DNA from: Rhizophagus clarus
Lineage: Eukaryota > Glomeromycota > Glomeromycetes > Glomerales > Glomeraceae
DNA: 64,000 nucleotides
Reading direction: 5' to 3'
NCBI GenBank assembly: GCA_015698045.1
Contig: BLAL01000229.1
Coordinates: 1,090,001 to 1,154,000, forward strand
Below the pieces are notes generated by a model that was given only the letters and a program-made list of their open reading frames with translations, was not told where the DNA came from and did no database searches. Made by a program: the position numbers and the translations under genes. Each line of letters begins with the position of its first letter. Position 1 is the stretch's first letter. This document shows, piece by piece, positions 57,536-64,000 of the stretch.

Positions 57536-58637
57536 AGGGTTGGGTTAGTCTGGTCCAAAAGATTAGTCTTTCAGCCAGAACCAGACCGAACCGGTCTTTT
57601 GACTGGTCTTCAAAGTTTTTTTAATTTTTTTCACTTCATAATATTGAATTAGTGTTGACTTGGTTATCATTGATCAGTATGACAATTTCACATTGTTTCA
57701 GCATTAATATATTATTTTATTACCTTGTTTTCATGATTAAAAAAAAAAATCAAAATCAATGGAATTGATGTCAAACATGTAACACAAATAGTTACATATG
57801 CGAAAATTAAAGAATCAGTGCGATTAGGGATTGGAATCGATTCAATCGAAAATCGAATCTCAAGAATTGATTAAAGATTCGATTAATCGTATCTAAGTTT
57901 CGATTCGAGGATTTGATTTTCAATTTCGATTAATTGAATCTAATCAAATTATTATAATATTGCAATTGATTTTCTAACATTTGCAATATCATCCAAACCT
58001 GGTTCAGATGTAGATCGTCATGAAATTCCCTTTATTAATTTGGATTTAAATTAAATTAAATTTTGTTTTTAGGCCAAACAGTACGACAATATTATAAAAT
58101 ATTATTATAATAAATTGTAATATTCCAATTCTATTTTAATCAAAATAATTTATTGTTTTAAATAAAAATGGGAAAATTTTTATTGGTCGCATTAATTCAT
58201 AATTCTGGCCGGCATTATAATATCGGCCAGAATGTTCAAGTGCAGAATCTTTAATTTTATCAACGTTTTTAGTAATTTGAAAGGATTTTTTTTTATCAAA
58301 GTACAGTTATAGAAATGGCAAGATTATTTTCGCTGCGCCATAATATAAAATAATTGATTTATTGAGATTCGATTTTTAGATTCGATTAATCGATTCTATT
58401 CAGACGATTCAATTTTCGATTAATTCGATTTTGATAGAATCGATTCCAATCCCTAAGTGCGATATTGATATTAAAAATATCAAAATTTGAAAATTTTATT
58501 ATTTTGTTATAAAAACTTAGTAATTAATAATTATGGATTTAAAATTTAATAAAATCGGTTCCACCGGTCCCCAAAACATGGACAGAAGACCGTAAAGACC
58601 GGTGCATACCAGGACCGATTTAACCCAAATGAAAACA
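57536..58637. mobile_element. Possible outer TIR element containing a nested MITE
   Basis: The left part (57536-57605) and the right part (58556-58637) both carry GGTTGGGTT/AACCC and ACCGGTC words in opposite orientation (left starts TAGGGTTGGGTTAGTCTGGT; right ends GACCGATTTAACCC). The flanks AAATGAAAC and AAATGAAAAC are similar. The arms have many mismatches, so this would be an older element into which the 57825-58455 MITE jumped. Ends are approximate. Confidence 0.4.
57825..58455. mobile_element. hAT-like MITE, 631 bp, 8-bp TSD AGTGCGAT
   Basis: The ends are inverted repeats starting TAGGGATTGGAATCGATTC on both sides, and AGTGCGAT occurs immediately outside each end (57817-57824 and 58456-58463). 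An 8-bp duplication with TAGGG-type ends is characteristic of the hAT superfamily. Many ATTCGATTNAATCG-type words lie inside the ends, in both orientations, like subterminal transposase-binding repeats. A 10-bp-arm palindrome (ATTCTGGCCG...CGGCCAGAAT, about 58202-58231) sits in the middle. No transposase frame. Confidence 0.88.
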
Positions 58638-59079
58638 CTAATTTGTATGAAGTTCTTTTTATGTTTTAATTTAAAAGATATTTAATGGAATGGATTACAA
58701 GATATTGTATACAAAATCCACATTATATTAAAAAAGTAAAAATTAACGTTATCAGAAATATTAAGAATCTCAGATTTAAAACTAAATTTTGAAAATGAAC
58801 TATAAAGTCTAAAAAAATATCAGAAATGTAATTTATTACTCATTAATAACATTCTAATAAAACATATATACTTAATAGTAATAAATGATAGTACACAATA
58901 AAAATAAATAAAGAATTTTATATTCTGAATGTTTTGCTATTTCTTATTCAGCCGTTTCATATATAAGAACTAATTGTCATGATATTATTTATGTAATCCA
59001 ATCTAAAACGAATTCATATAAATATTATAGTTTAGTATTTAATATTTTTTTAAAAATTATATATTAACTAATAACTTAT
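58638..59079. other. Intergenic DNA, no gene seen
   Basis: AT-rich; about 58880-59000 resembles the sequence downstream of other kinase copies only weakly. Confidence 0.4.
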
Positions 59080-59280
59080 TTCTCTAAAAAATTCGGCTGT
59101 AATATCTTATGAGTTATGTAAACACTTTAAAATAACTGGATAATTTTTATATTCCTTACACCAACATTTATATCTTTGTCATTGATTATCTTCAAAATCT
59201 AAAGAATGTATAAATCTATCTTTCCATTTGCTTTATAAATAATTGAATATCCCATCTCTTTTGACAAATATTTATAAATT

Positions 59281-59425
59281 ATAGTGCTTGTAGCGATTAA
59301 TATCACAATTATTAACCAATGCTAGCAGATGATTGGTAAGGATTTGGCCACGTAGTGGCCAAATCTGTCCAATCAGAATGCAGCATTGGTTAATAATTGT
59401 ATATTTATCAACGCAAGCACAATAA
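59281..59425. mobile_element. 145-bp foldback sequence
   Basis: The left arm (59283 to about 59322) and right arm (about 59384-59422) are reverse complements with few mismatches, sharing the block ATTATTAACCAATGC. The centre is itself a perfect hairpin, GATTTGGCCAC GTA GTGGCCAAATC (59341-59365), extended by GATTGG/CCAATC. The whole sequence can fold into one long stem. It occupies one edge of the insertion that breaks the kinase relic. Confidence 0.75.
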
Positions 59426-59617
59426 TGATATTATCGTGTGACATTATGATGATTCGTTAAACTATTAATAAACTCAAATTAAGCTATAATAAACTAGTTT
59501 TTATCATCTTTTTTTTCTTTATCCAATTTTATTTCTTTCTATCTTCTAACATTTTTTACACTTTATCCACAAACAATTTCGTTATTGCAAAATCACTGCT
59601 TAATGGTAATATTCTAA

Positions 59618-59860
59618 AAAATTTTATTATATTTTTTTAATAATCAATTTAGCAAAATTAAACCTTTTCTAGATAATCGTAAAGTTATTAATTTAACAAA
59701 CAGTAATATTGAAGCTACAAGAAAGCCATTGAGAGATTTGAATGAAATTCAAGAGAATAAAAGTCAAAATTTGGAAGAATTGGTTTCGAAATTAACAGCT
59801 GATAAAGTTTTTATCAATTCTGTTGTTATTTTCAATAATGATCTTAATAGCCATAATTAA
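59618..59860 (+). pseudogene. Coding fragment without start, inside the insertion
   Basis: An 81-codon open stretch to a TAA reads NRKVINLTNSNIEATRKPLR, then LNEIQENKSQNLEELVSKLT, then VFINSVVIFNNDLNSHN. It has normal codon use and an AATAAA at about 59893. There is no ATG; a possible acceptor (TTTAG, about 59648-59652 or CTAG at 59669-59672) suggests it was a last exon carried into the kinase relic by the insertion. I do not recognise the family. Confidence 0.4.
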
Positions 59861-60345
59861 TAATTACAACACATGTATTGTATATAGCTTAAATAAAGTT
59901 TATTGTAATTATTAAACTTACGCATAAAAAATAATTAAATTACAAATCATCATCATCATACAGCGGAGCACGATAATTTACATTTTCAAATCTATCATAT
60001 TCAATCCACTCGTAATTTTTAGCTTTAAGTTGTGATTTTTGAATAAGAATATCAACTTCATTATTTCCACTAGTCCAATTTTTGAAATTTTGTTGACATT
60101 ATGACATTATATGATTAGCACCAATCATGAGTAGTTTTAGGTTGCTTACATTTTTCGCATAAACCATGTTTTTTATATCGTTTGTTTTATTCTTCACTTA
60201 ATTTCTGATATTAGCTTATCTATTAACAAACTTTGTTTTTCTGCTAAGCTCAATTATTAGGATTTTTTATTTGCTCAATTACATCATCACTGAGCTTAAA
60301 TTCCTTCATATCGGGTAACAATATATAAACAGTGTAAACAGTGTA

Positions 60346-60681
60346 TTCAAGCACAGAACTTATGAAAAGCTCAAAGATGAGATAGCACCGTATAAAAATT
60401 ACAAAGATGATTACGATTTGCTTACAGAAGGTATTATAGTACCAATTGGACTCACTTTATCTAATAATTTTAAAATTAAATGGGTGGATACTCAATTTAG
60501 TAATTACAGTACCGAAACAAAGGATCTTTTAAAGAGCACGTTTTATTTTAATGAATCAATGTCAGAAACCTGGAGCTGTACAGTTGGAGATTCAATGGTG
60601 TACCTGTATGTGCAACAAAGCCAATGATAAATATGCTGTTGGTGTTGCAATGGTAAAACTCACTGGTGGAGTTGAAGTGTG
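60346..60681 (+). pseudogene. Coding fragment with a frameshift, unknown
   Basis: From about 60346 a coding-like frame reads TYEKLKDEIAPYKNYKDDYD and LLTEGIIVPIGLTLSNNF up to SETWSCTVGDSM (about 60598). Homology-like sequence then continues in the next frame: MCNKANDKYAVGVAMVKLTG and GVEV, ending at a TGA (about 60679-60681). The 69-codon frame starting at 60418 covers only the middle. A CAAG acceptor-like site precedes it. It looks like the last exon of a gene with one indel; family not recognised. Confidence 0.5.
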
Positions 60682-61386
60682 AGAATTAGGATGATAGAAT
60701 TTGTAAGGCGTTACAATATAAGTTGTATTTACATAAGGGAAAGTAATAATATTGTTTTTTCCATAATAAAATTTCGCAAGTTAATGTGTTGAATAGGTTA
60801 TGCCGTTACGGCATTATTTATATAGGTAAAGTAGATATTAATTAATAATCTATGCATTTGTTCCTTCATTTCAATGAAAGATCTCACGAATTTTATTTTG
60901 TATTATTTTTCAATGTTTGTGAAATGTAATAAAATTTTTTCCCAGGTATTGGTCAATGAAGAAGTTTGATAACAATTTCCTGTCTCTGTTAGCATCACAT
61001 TGTTGTATTATATTGTAAATAACTTTTATCGTATGGTATTAATATATAAATCTCTGGAATTTGACTTTTTAAACTCTTAATATGAATGTGCCTTTTCAGT
61101 GCCTTTTCAAAGTAAGTACTAATGCAAGAATTTCAAAATGACAACTGAAATGACTTTCTGAATTGTGTGAAGTAGCAAATATTTCTTCGATTGGTAATAT
61201 TAGGTTATTATTTAATGAAAATGATAATCTATTTTCACATACTTTGAGATTCTATTCTTTTAGGATAGAGAAAAATGGAATACATGAAGAGTTGAATATA
61301 CCTATTACTACTACTCTTAGAAATTTAAATTCTAGAATCTAGATTATAAAAAGAATTACTGAAAACAGATAGAATTTCTAACAGTC
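60682..61386. other. Intergenic DNA, no gene seen
   Basis: AT-rich; a small palindrome ATGCCGTTACGGCAT lies at about 60799-60813. Confidence 0.55.
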
Positions 61387-61854
61387 CCACCCTATAAAAA
61401 AATTGGATGAGGAATTTATACGTTTTTTTATACGGAATAAGTCATATGAATACTGTATGATTATCGTATAATAAACGTAGAATTTTCCGTAACGTAAAAA
61501 AATACATGATACGGAAATCTGTCCAATTCCGTAACATAAAATTACGGTTTATATACTGAAAAATACTGAAAAATACGTTTTTTTAACGTAATTTATAATA
61601 TAAATTTTATTTAATTTTAATTTTTAAATAATAATATTTTCATTGAATATGTTTTATTATATTATTAAATCAATATTTAAATAATAAATAAATAAATAAT
61701 ATTTTATTTAATACAAATATTTCATTTCTTATTACATTTCTTTAACTTTATTAAAAACCAAACTCCCCCCATACTGTACCATACCTACAGAAATTCTAGA
61801 ATTATCCTATGCTAGTCTCCGAGAGTTGACATTCCTACAAAAAAAAAAAAATGA

Positions 61855-62115
61855 AAAAACAACCCACAAAAAGAAATCAACTCATGAAAAAATACAGTAA
61901 ATCAACCTGTAAAGAAAGAAATCAACTTACAAAGAAAGAAATTAACCTACAAAGAAAGTAACTAACCCACGAAAAAAAAATCAACCCGCGAAAAGGAAAT
62001 AACTTACAAAAAGAACTGACCTACAACAGAGAAAAAAAAGTCTCAAAACTTATCCACTACAAAAAGAGAAACTAAATTACCTACAAAAGTAAAAAAATCC
62101 GGAATTAACCCACAA
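61855..62115. repeat. Degenerate A-rich tandem repeats
   Basis: About a dozen imperfect units of roughly 18-22 bp around the theme AACCTACAAAGAAAGAAATC (units shift between AACCYAC, AACTTAC and AACCCGC), fading into A-rich sequence up to about 62570. Low-complexity, non-coding. Confidence 0.6.
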
Positions 62116-62658
62116 AAGAAAAGAAACTTGAACCTGATCTTTAAAAAGAAAAAGTCTCTCACCTATAAGAAAATTAAACAAAAAAAATATTAACTTCAAT
62201 GTAAAAAAATTATCTTTAACAAAAAAAAAAAATATTTTACAAAAGAAAGGGGAGCGAGGTGCATGGGTGAAAAATGAATAATAAAAACAAAAAAATTTTT
62301 AACGAAGTTGGGGAAAATAAAGAGAAATAAAAATAGGGAATAAAAAATAGAAAGAACCAAAAACAAAAACTTTTTTAAAAAAAAGTGAAAAAAAAAAAAA
62401 AAATTTTTTAAAATGAGGGGTTGGAATAAAGATTAGAATCAAAAGAAAAAACTTGTTATTTTTATTAAAAGAAAGGAGTAGCGGGTGAGAAGAAAATCGA
62501 GAGAAAAAAAAATTTTTTTAGAAGAAAGTTAGAGGGAGAAGAGAAAAAAAAATATGGGGGAGGGAAACAAAAAACGTATCATAACAAAACAATAATCACG
62601 TGATCCCTTGTTATGATACCTGAAACGAAATGACAATAAAATTATGTTTTAAGTTTAA

Positions 62659-63676
62659 CCACATCAGTCATTGTAGTCATTCTATGAACACTTTATTCAA
62701 TATACTTCTAAAACATTTTACAACATTGATTAATGTCTTAAATTCTCTCCCAAGGGATGCCTTAGTCGATACCAACTTTACTCCTCACATTACTTCATTT
62801 AATTTTTTCCCTAGGATCACTGATAACCCTCACAACTTTATTACGGACGTTCATCATCTTTTAATTCACAATTTTTTCCCCAAGCTTTTGGTTGATTTAA
62901 TTACTCATTTAAATCCTCGACAAGTTTCCTTTAGAAATAAAGTCGCGTTTGATATATTCGCTGCGATACAAAGTGACATCCACAAAGATATTTGGAACAC
63001 TCACGCTAAGAATATCCACGATTTTGAAAAATTCATCCTCAACATCACCAAAAGAGACAAAAAATCTTATCATTCCACCTACCGTTCGCGTAGTAGACGA
63101 AAATCAAACATCCACAAGCATCCACGTCATACAGCTTTTCCTGTTTTAAATGGCGACAGCAGTTCTTCACACCCTTCCTCTCATCTTCATCAAGTACAAA
63201 GATCCTCACGTCATGTATCATTTGACCCTTTTAATCTTACCGAGAATTTCAACCCATTGGCCAGGTTCAAACAGGACGCATTTATTAGATATACTAGTTG
63301 TAATTTCTTACATTCGGGATCATGGCATTCACATAGGCAACGTAGTGATATTTTTAATATTGATTTTACTTCTTTTATTTTTCATAGATTTTTTTTTCTG
63401 ATAGTTATTATGGTTCTTTATCTGGGTTTAAATTTTATTTTTACGCTTAATGTATCACCTTTTTTTTCTTTTTTTTCTTTTTTTGGGATTTTTACGTAGT
63501 TAGTTCTTTCTATAGTGGTTTAGGTTATATCTTTTATATTGATAACAACTAAATCGGATCCCGACATAGATATAGTTTCTATATTTAGTTGTATTCATGT
63601 ATTCTGACAGCATAGCTTGTTTTGACAAGTAATTATGTCTTCACATGTACGAGGTGATCCTCCAGTAAAAATAAAA
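62659..63676 (+). mobile_element. Non-LTR retroposon (LINE-like) insertion with 24-bp TSD
   Basis: The 24 bp at 62635-62658 (starting AATAAAATTATGTTTTAAGT) recur exactly at 63677-63700. Between them lies about 1.02 kb ending in an A-rich tail (AGTAAAAATAAAAA), the pattern of target-primed reverse transcription. The body begins with an open coding region followed by an AT-rich 3' part with TATAGATATAG-like words and the end GGTGATCCTCCAG. No reverse transcriptase is present, so it is a 5'-truncated or internally deleted copy. It landed inside the TIR element 61390-63874. Confidence 0.75.
62684..63499 (+). CDS. Retroposon-derived ORF, about 271 aa, unknown
   Basis: The open frame formally begins at ATG 62630, but that ATG and the next nine codons lie in the target site and its duplicate, outside the inserted element. 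The first Met inside the insertion is at 62684 (MNTLFNILLKHFTTLI). The N-terminal half looks like a real folded domain (LVDLITHLNPRQVSFRNKVA, FDIFAAIQSDIHKDIWNTHA), followed by a basic Ser/His/Arg-rich linker (RSRSRRKSNIHKHPRH) and a fragment NFNPLARFKQDAFIRYTSC. This resembles an ORF1/gag-like region of a fungal LINE by layout only. The last about 40 residues are Phe/Leu-rich and come from a T-rich stretch, probably not original coding. Probably not expressed as a functional protein. Confidence 0.45.
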   Translation: MNTLFNILLKHFTTLINVLNSLPRDALVDTNFTPHITSFNFFPRITDNPHNFITDVHHLLIHNFFPKLLVDLITHLNPRQVSFRNKVAFDIFAAIQSDIHKDIWNTHAKNIHDFEKFILNITKRDKKSYHSTYRSRSRRKSNIHKHPRHTAFPVLNGDSSSSHPSSHLHQVQRSSRHVSFDPFNLTENFNPLARFKQDAFIRYTSCNFLHSGSWHSHRQRSDIFNIDFTSFIFHRFFFLIVIMVLYLGLNFIFTLNVSPFFSFFSFFGIFT

Positions 63677-63877
63677 AATAAAATTATGTTTTAAGTTTAA
63701 AAATTCCGTATAAATTCCGTATAGGTGTATACATTCCTTATATATCAATTTTTTTGAAAAATATTCAAAAATGAATTGTGTATTAAATATACGGAATTGC
63801 TATACAGAATTTACAAAAACGTATGATAATTGTATATGAAACGCATCATTTTCGTATACAGATTTCTTATAGGGCCA

Positions 63878-64000
63878 CAGTCCCATTAAGGTGTTAAGCA
63901 TAAATATGCCATATATTTTTTCTTATAAATACAAAAACAATTTTCAAAGTTAATTATTACATTATATTTTTTTATTACGTCATACATCAAACCTTTATGG
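63878..64000. other. AT-rich window end
   Basis: Nothing recognised beyond the 3-bp target duplication of the TIR element just upstream. Confidence 0.5.

Larger units (their letters stand above)
59080..60309 (-). pseudogene. Kinase exon 1 relic split by an insertion
   Basis: From the ATG at 60309 the family N-terminus is readable (SLSDDVIEQI-like start, damaged CxxC knuckle, FKNWTSGNNEVDILIQKSQL, EWIEYDRFENV) to about 59975. The next expected residues (the glycine-loop region) resume at about 59274 and continue (KAFIKANGKIDLYIL-like damaged linker) to a damaged exon end near 59080, where the GTAAGT donor has become ATAAGT. About 700 bp (59275-59975) that is not kinase sequence lies in between. 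Frameshifts are present on both sides. The rest of the kinase is absent. Confidence 0.8.
61390..63874. mobile_element. TIR element, copy C, 2.5 kb, 3-bp TSD CCA
   Basis: The left end starts CCCTATAAAAAAATTGGATG and the right end is the reverse complement of CCCTATAAGAAATCTGTATA. CCA flanks both (61387-61389 and 63875-63877). Inside each end are many TACGGAA/TTCCGTA words in both orientations (about 61418-61600 and 63700-63850), a different subterminal repeat from the TCCGGA of copies A and B but the same end logic. The middle holds A-rich degenerate repeats (61850-62570) and an inserted retroposon (62659-63676). No transposase frame found, so it is non-autonomous as it stands. Confidence 0.7.

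Noticed and set aside
62949..63401. Two shorter plus-strand frames overlapping the retroposon ORF
   Set aside because: They are alternative frames of the same retroposon region. One contains DILVVISYIRDHGIHIG, faintly like a LINE endonuclease start, but this is too weak to call.
1..64000. tRNA, rRNA or CRISPR-like structures
   Set aside because: No cloverleaf with a GGTTCGA-type T-arm, no rRNA-like conserved block and no regularly spaced identical repeats with unique spacers were found by eye; the only regular arrays are protein-coding SLR repeats and simple satellites.

Overview
The window looks like a gene-poor, very AT-rich nuclear segment from an arbuscular mycorrhizal fungus of the Glomeromycotina, most likely Rhizophagus (R. 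irregularis or a close relative). The assignment is inferred from long A/T homopolymers, short introns with GTAAGT-like donors, and the gene families present: tyrosine-kinase-like protein kinases with an N-terminal CxxC...CxxC knuckle, Sel1-like repeat (SLR) proteins, F-box, SAM, BTB and Crinkler-like pieces. These families are hugely expanded in that lineage. No rRNA, tRNA or CRISPR was found.

Layout. 1-8.6 kb: AT-rich intergenic DNA with micro- and minisatellites, an inverted-repeat element (5.05-5.39 kb) and one doubtful small ORF. 8.6-15.1 kb: relics and one small gene: a decayed kinase (+), a decayed SAM-type gene (+), a SAM-domain gene (-) and a Crinkler-header relic (+). 17.7-26.8 kb: an SLR gene with one frameshift, a two-exon kinase gene, a TIR transposon, and a heavily decayed paralogue of the SLR gene. 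28.6-34.5 kb: one uninterrupted 1975-codon reading frame made almost wholly of about 54 SLR units. 35.1-42.2 kb: inverted-repeat elements, a second kinase gene with altered catalytic motifs, a kinase relic, a poly(A)-tailed retroposed fragment and a clean 158-bp MITE. 43.0-46.1 kb: a five-exon kinase-SLR fusion gene. 48.1-57.0 kb: a BTB/BACK relic, three F-box paralogues (two intact, one broken) and another decayed ORF. 57.5-64 kb: a hAT-like MITE with 8-bp target duplication, a kinase relic broken by an insertion, and a 2.5-kb TIR element that itself carries a retroposon with a 24-bp target duplication.

Together the genes look like lineage-specific multigene families growing by local duplication and dying by frameshift and insertion, rather than a pathway. 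Kinase and SLR modules occur both separately and fused in one protein, which suggests a modular kinase/scaffold signalling repertoire. Mobile elements are abundant: three copies of one 3-bp-TSD TIR family are described here, with boundaries defined by their own target duplications. All functions are inferred from sequence motifs read by eye; no database search was run.
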